This document shows positions 32,330-42,044 of a stretch of 42,044 nt of DNA, in pieces. The position numbers were made by a program, and so were the translations under genes. Numbering within the stretch: the stretch's first letter is position 1; the number at the start of each line of letters is the position of its first letter. Origin of the DNA: Russula earlei (Eukaryota > Basidiomycota > Agaricomycetes > Russulales > Russulaceae); NCBI GenBank assembly GCA_025769875.1, contig JAGFNK010000450.1:1-42044 (forward strand). The letters run 5' to 3'. Under the pieces are notes generated by a model. That model searched no databases and was not told where the DNA came from. It worked only from the letters and a program-made list of their open reading frames with translations.

Positions 32330-33046
32330 GTAGCTAAGATGACAATTAGAGTTGGCTTCTGGCGCTGTGCCCTTATTTAATACATCTTACGTGCCAGTTC
32401 TACTTACAACGTATATAATTACATTTCCTGTGAAAGAGAGGACAATCGTTGCAAGTGTAATTGTCTGCCCTCCAGATTAGGCTTACCAATGTAACTTTGT
32501 AAGTCGGCACTGTAGCGTGCGGTGCTGCCAAGAAGAAAGGTTTGTTCGCCCGAGGCGAACGAGTAGACTCGGTACAGACGTGAGGAGGGAAAACACAGGC
32601 GAGAAAAAGGCCTGCATCGAATCAGGGCTGCGAGCGACTAGGCGGGGTAGCCAATCGGGCGAGGCTGGAGAACGCGGAACGAGAGCACGGGCGAGATCGA
32701 AATGACAAATGAAGAGTGGGACTGTTGCAATGCCCGAACGACGTGAGAAATAGGCGTCTATGAGAACTCATTCCAATCACAATGAATAGATCGTCATTAT
32801 ATCTAGCTGCCGTACCAACAAACAAGCCCTTTGTCACACATTTTAGAGTCCTTGTCATTGGGCACCGCTAACCGGGGTAAGGTGGTGTGGTCAGCCCACA
32901 GTGGCTGCATCCACAATAGCTGAGGAGGAGGCCGAGGAGGAAGTGTTGGATAATACTGCAGGTGGGGCAACGGCCCAGCGGGCCAAGGAGCATCACGCCC
33001 ATCTCCACCACCACTTCCCCTTGCCCTTTCGCGACTTCAGTGGCCG
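32330..33046. repeat. NLR 3' flank, copy B
   Basis: It matches 14490-15212 of copy A with small indels. On the minus strand its last part encodes YNKAFRPLKSRKGKGKWW, nearly the end of the pogo-type protein at 15173 (LPLKSCKGKGKWW then stop), suggesting the unit boundary lies in or beside an older pogo-type insertion. No other gene was recognised. Confidence 0.6.
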
Positions 33047-33299
33047 GAAAGCCTTGTTGTAGACGAGCGAGCACACCGGCAGGGCCAAGGGGAAAAGGCA
33101 GCGACGAGAACACATGCGTCGCGAGTTCTGGATGCGCGGTAGCAGGCGCGAGGAAGACATATCTGTGTGTGGTGCTTATGCAACGCGCCCGACAAAGGGC
33201 GCATCATGCGCGTAAAGCCTAGCACACGCACTTCCGTCTTGCGCCGTGCCGTGCGCTCGTGGCGGCCCGTTCCGAAGGACGAGCACCCAGAGTGCCGTG

Positions 33300-33880
33300 C
33301 CACGGAGGACTGCGCGCGCCAGTCCGCCCGTGCGCGCCCATCGCGGGCCCACGTGTGCGGGGCACCCGTAACGGCCGGACGCGTCAGGCCATTCCGGCGG
33401 TCGACATGACATGTAGAGCCTGCCCTCGGTTCCGGGCGGAAGGAAGGAAGAACGTCACGGACGGGAGAAAAGGGAAGCGAAGCGATCCCGTAATCTGCTC
33501 CTTGGACGGGATTCACAGGACCGAGACGGCAGAGGAAACGGGTGACAGAACGAACGAGCGCCAGGGGCGGCTCCTCGGCGGCACCCGCTGGTATAGGGCC
33601 TGAGAAGAACGTGAGACTGGGCCGCGGGAGCCGCCTCCTCGTGGCACACCGTATTTGACATGAGCCTTACGTATGCGTCGAAGAAGCGCAGCGAAAGTGA
33701 GCATCCGATAGCGGAGCCATGCCGTGGTGGGAGGAGTGTGAAAGGGAATGACGAACGGCGCCACACGGTCTTCCCTGGAACACGCACGATCTGGAAAGGA
33801 CTGCGGTTGGGTGGAGGAGCGGGATGGGTGTCATCCACAAGATGCGCAGCTTGGGCGGCGCGGAGATGATGACATGACAC
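33300..33880 (-). pseudogene. Diverged, GC-rich relative of the membrane protein gene
   Basis: Alignable blocks with copy A (about 4970-5420) occur in the same order: GACATGACATGTAGAGC, GCCTGAGAAGAACGTGAGACT, GCAGCGAAAGTGAGCATC and CGGTCTTCCCTGGAACACGC. The minus strand still gives WLRYRMLTFAALLR where the other copies have LLVYQMLAFTVLLV. The hydrophobic helices are mostly replaced by charged residues and frames are short, so it is not a working gene as read. 33047-33300 upstream holds nothing I recognise. Confidence 0.55.
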
Positions 33881-34436
33881 GCACCGCACCAATTCTTACA
33901 TTCTTCGAAATGACATGTTTTCGACCGCAGCGTCTACGGCCGGCAGATGACGCACTGGCCAAGAGAACGGCTACGGTCTTACACGTCCTATCCCATAAGG
34001 CAAGGCCCAACGCGGTGACCGTTAGTGCAAGTCATGATCCATCAACTTTGAGTCAAAGTCATGACTGCTCAGTCGAAGGTTCGGTTTGGCGGCGGAGATG
34101 TGCATGCCCTGCTGATGTTGATGTACGGTTTCTCGGACCGTGCCCCCGCGTGCTTGTAATTTGATACTGCTTGAATACGCAGTGACTTATTCCCGGTAGT
34201 CTAAGTCCGTAGATAAAGCGCTTTCAAAAAAAAAAAAAGCGCAGTTGCACCTACTGGCTCCCCAACCGCGCGTTCGCACGACGAGTCATTGAGAAACTTT
34301 CTTCACCTGTTCCCCGCAGTGCACAACGCCAAATATCATTTATATGACGGCCGAGTTGATGGGGTTGCCACCCACACCTACGCCCTCACAATCTCGCCCG
34401 ACCCTCTCCCACTCTTGAAATCCCCCACAATACGAA

Positions 34437-34806
34437 ATGGTGTACTGTGAGCGTTGCGAGAGGTCGTTTCCGTACGATCGGGCCTACGAACAGCACAGAG
34501 AGGACTCGCACAGTCACTGGCTCTGCGACTCTTGCGACCTCGACTTTGCCAGCGAGAGTCTAGAGCAACATTACACGGATTGCGCAAAACACCACTACTG
34601 TAAGGACTGCGACTGGCATTTGTTTCTGACGAGGCCAAATTGCAACACATAGAGGCCAAGCGCTGGTACTGCAAAACGCACAAAAAGGTGAAAAGAGATG
34701 TCTTGGCTTTTCTGATGACGATCTTGATGAGTGGTCGCACCAGTTCTTCACATCAGAGGAAGGGCTCGAGTCGCATCACAGGCAAAGCAGGGAGAGCAAA
34801 GAGTGA
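34437..34806 (+). pseudogene. Small C2H2-type zinc-finger protein, copy C
   Basis: This copy lacks the AG insertion of copy A, so the first reading frame continues through two fingers and the start of a third to a TAG at 34650 (71 residues). Beyond the third finger, at HLF, the likely continuation (SDEAKLQHIEAKRWYC) lies in another frame and ends at 34806. A short C-terminally truncated protein could still be made. Function unknown. Confidence 0.6.
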
Positions 34807-34965
34807 ATAGATTTATAATTTTCGGGAGAAGCCGATCAAAGAAACGTTTCCGGTATTCGGATTTCCGTGTTTTGTTGAACGTCGACGACACGAATGAAGC
34901 TGAGCTTGCTCGACCTGCCCCTCGAGATTCTCTCCGAGATCCTCACTCACCTCGACCACCTCTCC

Positions 34966-36151
34966 TGTTGGAGCTATAGGAATGATAGCTCAGTCTTGTG
35001 TGTGAAAGACTATATTGGTTAGTTATCTAGCCTATAGGAATGATAGCTATGTACAGTATTAGTTTTAAAGGAATGTGTAGTACTGACCTCAGTCTTGTGT
35101 GTAAAAGACTGAGGAAATGCGATAACTTTTTTTTTTTTTTTGGAAAGCGTTTTATTCTGGTAGTTAAGTATGGTAACTACTTAGAATAAGTGTTAGATAG
35201 CAGGAGAAAAAGGTTCAGCCCTACTGTATCTAACACGCTGTAGCCGGTGCACGGACCGGGTGGGAGGGTAAAATGCGCTTATGCATGACCCCATTAGGGG
35301 ACAGTGTGGGACTCAGGGCACCTAGCCTGGGGGGCGGGGCTAAGGTGACCTCCTACCCACTAAAACCTCACGGAATGAGAGCCAGTTCATTGGGAGTTCC
35401 ATGGTTTTCTTGAGGAGGTGTTCCCAGGTATCCTTAACTAATCGGCAGGACCCTTTATCTCTTTTAATTTTGGTTGCGGTAATTTTGTCGTCAGTATGTC
35501 TCGTGTTGATGATACATAACCACCTTGCACTGGGGGGGGAGAGAGGGGGGGAAGTTGTGGAGGCGAGTTCTGTGTGAAGGGGTAACAAAGGGAGCTGAGT
35601 TTCATTGGATGAAAGGGAACTGAGGGCGGGAATTGGAAGTGAAAAGGCCTCATAGTGGCATGGGTGTGGTGTGGTGGCATGGAGGATGGGGTAGGAGGGA
35701 GTGGTTGGCAGGTTGGCCATGAGTGTAGCATTCTGTTCTCAATGGGAGGGTGGGATCCCACATGGGAGTCCATTGTAGAGGGTGGGCGTGTTGACTGACC
35801 CAATGGGGGTTGTAGGTGTGGTAGTTCAGGCATCATGTTATATTTGTATCACTGTTTAGTGGTAATGCTTTACTGGGGTAGGCAGTTTAATGTAGGGATG
35901 CAGTGTTATTGTCTTTGTCGGGGGCCGTTGTTGGCCGTGGCTCAGACAGGTGGATCTGACCTTGCAGAGCCCACTGTCGTCCTCATTGTTGCCCATCCTT
36001 GCCCCGGTTTTACCGTGAGAAAATCCGCACCTGGTGGTGGTAGCGGTTCAAGGAGCCCCCACGAATGCGATAACCAAATTATTCTAATTATTATTTACAC
36101 GTACGGTCCGGATTGTCCGTTCGCGCGGCACCAGCGGCTGCACGTCCAACA
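34966..36151. mobile_element. Solo LTR in the F-box gene, copy C
   Basis: It runs from TGTTGG to CCAACA, perfect inverted ends, flanked by TCTCC at 34961-34965 and 36152-36156. It is the same insertion as in copy A, but with the 3' end better preserved. Confidence 0.9.
35127..36063 (-). mobile_element. Poly(A)-tailed retroposon nested in the LTR, copy C
   Basis: Fifteen T at 35127-35141 and AATGCGATAAC on both sides (35116-35126, 36064-36074). The minus strand carries a 126-residue frame ending FREVLVGRRSP at 35340, joined where copy A is broken into two frames. No domain recognised. Confidence 0.82.
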
Positions 36152-38282
36152 TCTCCATCCTCCGATCTTCTGCACTCCCACACTCACTTACCTCTTTACG
36201 ACGTTTGCAAACAGTTCCACGCCCTCATCACCTCCTCCCTCCTCCTCCAATACCGCATTGAGCTAGCGGCAGACGGGCTCGTGGATGGACCACCGGGCGG
36301 ATCCGCCTCGACGACCGCGGCACGAATGGAGCTCCTGCTCGAGCGGCGCGCCGCCTGGCGAGCCCTGCGCCTCAGCCGACGAGCCGCGGTGGCGCTAGCG
36401 GGGCATTGCCACGCGTACGAGCTCGTGGGGGGCCTGTTCGCCAAGGCGCTCGAAGAGTTTGGCGCGGCGCGCAGGCTCTTCGCCTCGTGGTTGCTGAGCA
36501 ACGCGGCGGGTGAGACGCGCCTCGTTGTGGACGACCTCGGCGTGCGCATCAAGGACTTTGCGCTCGACCCCGCCCAGGACCTCATCGTCCTCCTCGAGCA
36601 CCGTCCCGCGGTCGGTCCTATTGTCAGCACCAGCTCCTCCTCCGCCGCCGCCGCGGACATCCGCGTGCACCTCAGGAAGCTCAGCCCCGGCGCTGTCGCT
36701 CCCCACCCGGCCGCGAGGAACCCCGTGCTGTGTCGGCATGGGCGAGGGCCGGTTCACGGGTGCATGATACAGATCGTCGAAGACGTCGTGGGGATGTACT
36801 TTTGGATGCCTTTTCATGGCGTGCTCATCTGGAACTGGATGACCGGAGAGGAACTCGTCGTGTGTCCTTCCGTCGCTGTGTCTCGCCGTTCAACCCACTC
36901 GTGATATATTTATTCCTCAGTTCATTCAAGACAACCAGGCTCCCGAGCGCATCTGGGACTTTTCCTTCCTGTCACCGCGGGTGTACATGGTCACGACGCT
37001 CAAGGACGGCGGCGAGATCCGGATCTACAGTTTTGCAAACTCGTCCTCTCCCAAGCGGCCGCTGCACGTCGCCACATTGCACCTCCCCCCCCCGAACCGT
37101 ACAATCATCGCGGGCTGCTCGAGCTGACGACGACGACGGGCCCGTTCCTCGCATGCCCACCGGCCAACATGCCGTTTGCGTCAGGGCGCGATGCGCGAGT
37201 TCACGTCTTTACCCTGCACCATGACCTGGCGGCCCGCATGTTTCGTGGTGCACAACCGGACGCTGATGCAATACGTGGACGTCTATCGAGAGGAAGCGGG
37301 CGCGGCGGACGAGCCATGGGAGCAATGGGGTCCAAACGGGACACGCTTTTTCGTGCTCGCGATCGGGTTCCAGTGGCTTCGGTGAGTTTTTGATTGATGA
37401 GGGGGCATCTTCTCCGTCCTATCCCCGCGCCTGCATGTTCCCACGTTCATGCAAATATGGCCCGGTGGGGCTGGTTCACGACAGATACGTGCACGGGACG
37501 CGTGTGGTGTGCCCCGTGCTGCAGCCGACGGGCGAAAGCCGGGCGGAGGTTCTCGACTTTAATGTGCACGCGTCGCGGGCTCTCACGGCGGGGGAAAGGC
37601 CCGCGCAGACGCGTCTGGGGATCGATCCCGAGCGGCAGCCAGAGGGCGCGAGACTGGTTTGCGAGCCGTCCGTGTTCTCCTCGGGGATGGTGTTTGTGAA
37701 GGAGGTCGTGACGGTCTTGCCGTATTACACTGTTCCCGCACTGGGGCAGCACGAGCATTACATGGTTGTAAGTAGTGGAAGTGGACTAGGACGTGTTTTG
37801 CGCCTTCATTCCCCATTCCCCCATCTTGCTGTAGCGAGGTTTTCACTCTGCCATGCACCATGAAGTATAGTGCTATCTTTCCTTAATAAGACAACAAGCA
37901 TCGTAACTATGAGGCACTAAGGAGTGGAGGCACACTGTCTGTGGAGTTTAACTCTCCCATCCAGATCCAAGCGGATCTCGCCGACGCATCCTCATCCCCA
38001 CACATTCCATGTTTTCAGGCGCAAACACCGACGCTTGCAACAATGATGGCACTACAATTATAGAGGCATGCGAGATTATCCAGCTAGTACTATATAGTGC
38101 TGGGACACGTTCCGAGTCAAATGAGACGAACACCGAAAAACAAGCCAATAAGGTGTTTTAAAAAAGGTCATGCGATGACAAGATGCGATGGCTGATGTTC
38201 CCCTTCGACGGCCGACCCTCCGCTTGTGTTCGCGCTCGACGCTGGCAGCACAAATATGAAGGAGATGCAACTGACGATGCGT

Positions 38283-39506
38283 CCCACCCACAGCTCAAAG
38301 AGCAGAGCGTATACCGCGGCACGAATACCTTCTAGACCATCTCATGACCCTGCAGCCATGTGGCTCACAAGCACTGCCAACCATAAGCGCATCAACGTAT
38401 TGCGAATTGCCGATGACCACGCGCGCGAGGCCAGCACCACCACCGACCCTTGGCATTTTCGGCGCCGGCGAAGACCCAAGTGCGTCTTGTGATGCGTCGG
38501 TGGTCGGTGGTCCTTGCCCTTGTGCCGAGCACGAACATGTGTGTCGGAACCACTGCGGATGGTGCATCATTCCATGCCGAGGAATGGAGCGGTGAATGCG
38601 AGTTGGCGCAGCGGGGTCCAAAGCGTCGAGGATCAGCAGCAGGAGCAAGAGCGTATATGAGGTGGGCGTGGAGTAGGACGAACGCCGACTTGCACCACAA
38701 GCTGGCGAGAATCGCCCAGTGCCCGGTCGTGAAGAACGCTAGCTCCACCGGGAGCGCGAGCGGCGGTCCAACCTCGTCCAGCCTCACTGCCCCGATACCC
38801 TCTTCTCGGTTGAAAGGCCCTGCTGTAGGTGAGTGGGAGCACCAGGGTCCGACGCAAACCTGGCGGTGAGAATTCGCGTTGCGGCGATGAGGACTAGTTG
38901 CATGAGGGTGGGGGTATCCTCCACGCTCAGCTGTGCCACGAGCCTGGCAGCTGTGAGTACGAGTGCCAACGGGAGGACAAGCGGAGCGTGATATGCGTTG
39001 GCGAAGACTCCACGCACACAAGACACCGGTTATGGGAGGCCATCCCAGAAACCAACATGTAAAACTCGCATTCAGTACGAGCGAGATGATGTATGGAAGG
39101 ACGAGGGAAGCGACCCCATCGTCCGACTTGGAGATGACAAGCGCGCGCCGGATCTTACATGATGAATAACACACGGGAATGCGTGGTTGGCCTGCGGCAC
39201 TCGAGCCCGAGAAGAATGTGACACTGCAGCACCACGGATCTTAGCCCCTCGCGGATCACCGTGCTGGCTATTATGAACATTGCGCATGGTACGAGGAGCA
39301 CAGTGAAAGCGAGCATCTGATAAACGAGCAGGGCCATCGGTGGGGACAGCGCTGTGAGCAGTAGTGGGACAAGTGTTAAGGAGGTTGTAGAACGGCACCG
39401 GACTATCTTCCCAGAACACATACGAGTTGGACAGGAAGGCAGTTGAATCTAGGAGCGAGATGGGTAGCTTGGGCCGCGGGAGACAATAACAGACGTACAA
39501 GAACAA
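38283..39506 (-). pseudogene. Polytopic membrane protein of unknown function, copy C
   Basis: It is the same gene as 4245-5438. One more base near 38920 puts ANAYHAPLVLPLALVLTAA and TLMQLVLIAATRILTARFASDP in one frame, which copy A splits. The N-terminal part differs from A by an extra block (TTGGACAGGAAGGCAG, about 39426) and by bases near 39380. Several hydrophobic helices are evident; family unknown. It may be a working gene with introns I cannot fully place. Confidence 0.5.
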
Positions 39507-39584
39507 ACTGTTAAACGGGTCTACAGATCATAACCGGGTCTACATCCTGCCGCTCTCCTCCCATTTGGGTCTCTTCTTGATATC

Positions 39585-42044
39585 ACACTTCTGATGCTTT
39601 TAATTACTTCCCTTCTCTTCACATCGACGATCATTCAATCTATCCATTCCCGATCCTGTAGAGCGATCTCCTATAGACCCCCACGCCCAGCACCTCCTCC
39701 GCCCCCGGTTCGGCTCTCACCCCCTCGCGTCGACCATGCAAGTCCTTCGGACCACATCGCACATTTGGACCAGTACCCACTAATTGGCGCAAGCATCACA
39801 GACCCGACACTGACGAAGATGATGATCAAGACATGGTCGGCGCGAACGTATCTCAGTCGAATATCAATCGACTGTATCCGCTTCACCATTTGTACCGCAA
39901 CTTTCTCTGATCTCTTTCAATTTTATTTGATGCCTTGATTTTCCTTCTTGACTCTTGGAATTTTCTTTATCCACCGAACGACCATTGCTCTGCATTTTAC
40001 TTCCGACTTGCGCCCCACCCTCCAAATCTGGCTTCTCGGACTCCTCCTAATCCGGTTCCGTGGTTCCGTGTCTTTGCTTGCCTCTTCTGTATCCTCGCTG
40101 CTAACTCAGCCCCGGAGCGTGTACCTATTGCAAACACCTCAAGGTGCGTACTCTCCCCCCCCCCCCTCCCCCCCCCAACTGAGTCGGATGACAGAATGGC
40201 GCTGATGTTCCGCTTCCTCTGCGAACACCAATAACGAATCCCGATCATCCTTTATCCTTGGCACCTCGATCCTGTGTGCCGATCAGATGAAATGCTATTT
40301 TCCTCCTGGGGAGAACGTGTGCAAGCGTTGCAGATCTGGCAAGCACAACTGTATTGTCGAAGGCCGAAAAACCCAGGAATGCCCCAAAGTGAGTCCTCTC
40401 CCGCCTAATGGTAATGGCGTCCATTTTTACGTCATGCGCTTTAAAACCTGTCTACCTTTCCCCTTTCCATCGCACCTTCTCCCAAAATGCCAAACTTTGC
40501 CCATTCCCGCGCTCCCTCGTTTTCTGTTTCCTCCTCCGATGACGATGAATGCTCATTTTCGCCCCTTTAGTAACGCGAATATCTTCTTGCCCAGATGAAA
40601 CAGAAGGACGAACTTATTGATTCCATCGTAAAGCAGGTGCGTCCCCCTCTCCCCACATCCTATCAAGATTCGGCGCTCAATTCGACCTCGTCACATCAGC
40701 TCCACAACCCACTATCTGGCCACTACTCTCTCCATCGAGTCATACCGCAATACAACATCTTCAAACGATCAACACCGGCAGAATGTGATCGCGTGGCTCG
40801 ACGGCTTACGGTCCTCCGTTCGCTCACCTGCCCACTCTGCCCCCACCGCGAATCCGTTTCACCTCGACACGCGTGCCGTAAAAGTCGCCGGCCAATCGGA
40901 TGAATCCGACGAAGAGCCGCGTTCCAGAAACGCGCTCAACAACGCCCTCCCTCGTCAGGCTCGGAAGATGTACCCAGTGTCGCCCAACACCCTCATAGAA
41001 TCAGACATTGATCCATATCCAGACGATGCTGTTCCCATCGGGCTCCTTGCAAACCTTGCGATCAGTACATCGAGGAATTCCACAAGTACTGCACTGGAGA
41101 AGACCCGCAAGGAAAATGGCGCGGCGGACGACGACGAAAAGAATATTCTTGTCAGCATAGAACGTTTTCTAATTGATGTGTTGCTTTTGGTTCTTTCGCA
41201 TTGTTGATAGTCTATCGCCAGAAGTCGTATTTCATGCCAGGCCCATCCATGAATCTCAGTCTGCACAAGCCATTAATCGACAAGACGAATCCACAGGACA
41301 TTTTGGTGCATAGGCTGACACCTGATGAAATGGAGAAATGTGAGTTCTTTTTTCATGATTGTCGCATTCACGCCGACCTCGCCTTGGGCCAGCTTCCATA
41401 CGCGGATTAATGTACGTTTGGACATTTGTGTGTAGGAACGCTCATTAATATCTGGAATCGCAGCCGTTCATCTCACTGCTTGAGCCCAAATTACACACGC
41501 CCGCCCTGACATTTTCCCGGTGTCCATTCTTTATTCACTGTTGGTTCGTCACAACCCCCCCTCCAGCAACGTCCATGTGTTCACCTGCCTATATTCCTCA
41601 TAGTAGTCTGCGCAATCTCATTACGCTACTCGGAAAAGTGCGAAATGTACCCGATCGCCATGCACTTTGCCAAGACGGCAGCAGGCCAATGCACTCATTG
41701 ATGGATGGAAATCTGTTGAGCTGTGTCCAAAGCAATATTCTCTTGAGCTTATGCTGTGCCCGCCCGCCGGTGGGAAGAAGATCGTAGTTGGTTGTACACC
41801 GGTCTCGCCATTCGGTGTGTGGATCTTGCACGTGTCATGGTCCAAGCTGACTTGAACTCTGTAGCGCTAGAATTGCGACAGATCTGAATTTACATATCCT
41901 GCCTCCGAAGAAGCCAATCACAGAGCAGCAGGAGCTGGAGATGTTGAACCGCACCTGGATATGGATAATCTGTTTTACCATCGACAAGTCAACCGCTACG
42001 CAGTTTGGCAAGCCATCAAGGATTTGTACGTTTTTTCTTCTCGT
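39585..42044 (+). pseudogene. Zn(II)2Cys6 transcription factor, copy C, cut by the window end
   Basis: Most of the N-terminal exon is collapsed. The zinc-cluster exons at about 40110-40144 and 40287-40390 keep all six cysteines (CKRCRSGKHNC), but an extra A follows GRK and shifts the frame. The next exon preserves REYLLAQMKQKDELIDS in full. This copy also keeps eight bases near 40765 that A and B have lost, giving the joined NDQHRQNVIAWL. The middle region (YFMPGPSMN; DGWKSVELC) is interrupted by single-base changes. The gene runs off the window after the FGKPS motif. Confidence 0.78.

Larger units (their letters stand above)
34894..37863 (+). pseudogene. F-box protein gene broken by nested transposons, copy C
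   Basis: The structure is as in copy A: the F-box start at 34894, the LTR insertion, then a long frame (36113-36904) reading CKQFHALI, QYRIELAADG, VVDDLGVRIKDFALDP, MYFWMPFHGVLIWNWMTGEE without the three extra bases of copy A. The downstream exons carry the same C-tract and extra-T frameshifts as copy A. Both transposon insertions are at identical positions, so the damage precedes the duplication. Confidence 0.82.
34060..42044. repeat. Large duplicated unit, copy C (cut by the window end)
   Basis: It begins with the same CATGACTGCTCAGTCG as base 1 and follows copy A gene for gene. Its left end may lie earlier: base 1 is only the limit of comparison. The sequence stops inside the transcription factor, so whether a third NLR follows cannot be seen. 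Confidence 0.93.

Noticed and set aside
33167..33603. GC-rich overlapping frames on both strands
   Set aside because: High GC lowers stop frequency; the frames overlap each other and show no family resemblance.

Overview
The window reads as nuclear DNA of a filamentous basidiomycete, most likely an Agaricomycete. Genes are split by many short introns (about 45-65 nt, GT..AG). The gene families are typical of that group: an NLR-type STAND protein with a four-helix (MLKL/HeLo-like) N-terminus, NACHT and near-identical WD40 repeats; a Zn(II)2Cys6 transcription factor; and an Agaricomycete-type F-box protein. The mobile elements are Tc1, pogo, LINE and solo LTRs. I cannot name the species from sequence alone.

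Layout. The window is built from a repeated unit of about 15 kb. In order the unit holds a small C2H2 zinc-finger gene, an F-box gene broken by nested transposons, a minus-strand polytopic membrane protein, a Zn2Cys6 transcription factor, and an NLR. Copy A runs from base 1 to about 15212. Copy C starts at 34060 and runs off the end of the window inside the transcription factor. Copy B keeps the transcription factor and NLR (about 21335-33046); of the earlier genes it retains only a decayed piece of the membrane gene (19777-20211). Between A and B lies a CpG-poor island (about 15213-20230) that holds a pogo-type transposon with a complete Tc1/mariner element inserted in it. A further diverged, GC-rich relative of the membrane gene lies at about 33300-33880, just before copy C.

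State of the genes. The copy A NLR (9776-14489) is the one large gene that can be assembled into a complete reading frame: eight exons, 1445 residues, 13 WD40 repeats of exactly 126 bp. The copy B NLR is equally long and also has 13 repeats, but it is frameshifted. All three transcription factor copies are broken, each in its own way, and copy B also carries three solo LTRs. The F-box gene shares the same LTR and retroposon insertions and the same frameshifts in A and C, so those events predate the duplication. The Tc1 transposase is open and looks recent.

How it may work together (inference). The NLR looks like a nonself-recognition or cell-death receptor: variation among its repeats is confined to a few codons per repeat while the rest is kept almost identical. 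Its promoter carries two conserved CGG-N-CCG inverted triplets of the kind bound by Zn2Cys6 dimers, and a gene of that class lies directly upstream in every copy. The unit may therefore be a duplicating regulator-plus-receptor module whose paralogues carry different recognition repeats. Several breaks are clusters of single-base indels, and in the copy B WD40 array they are all insertions, so consensus errors in the assembly must be excluded before calling those genes dead.
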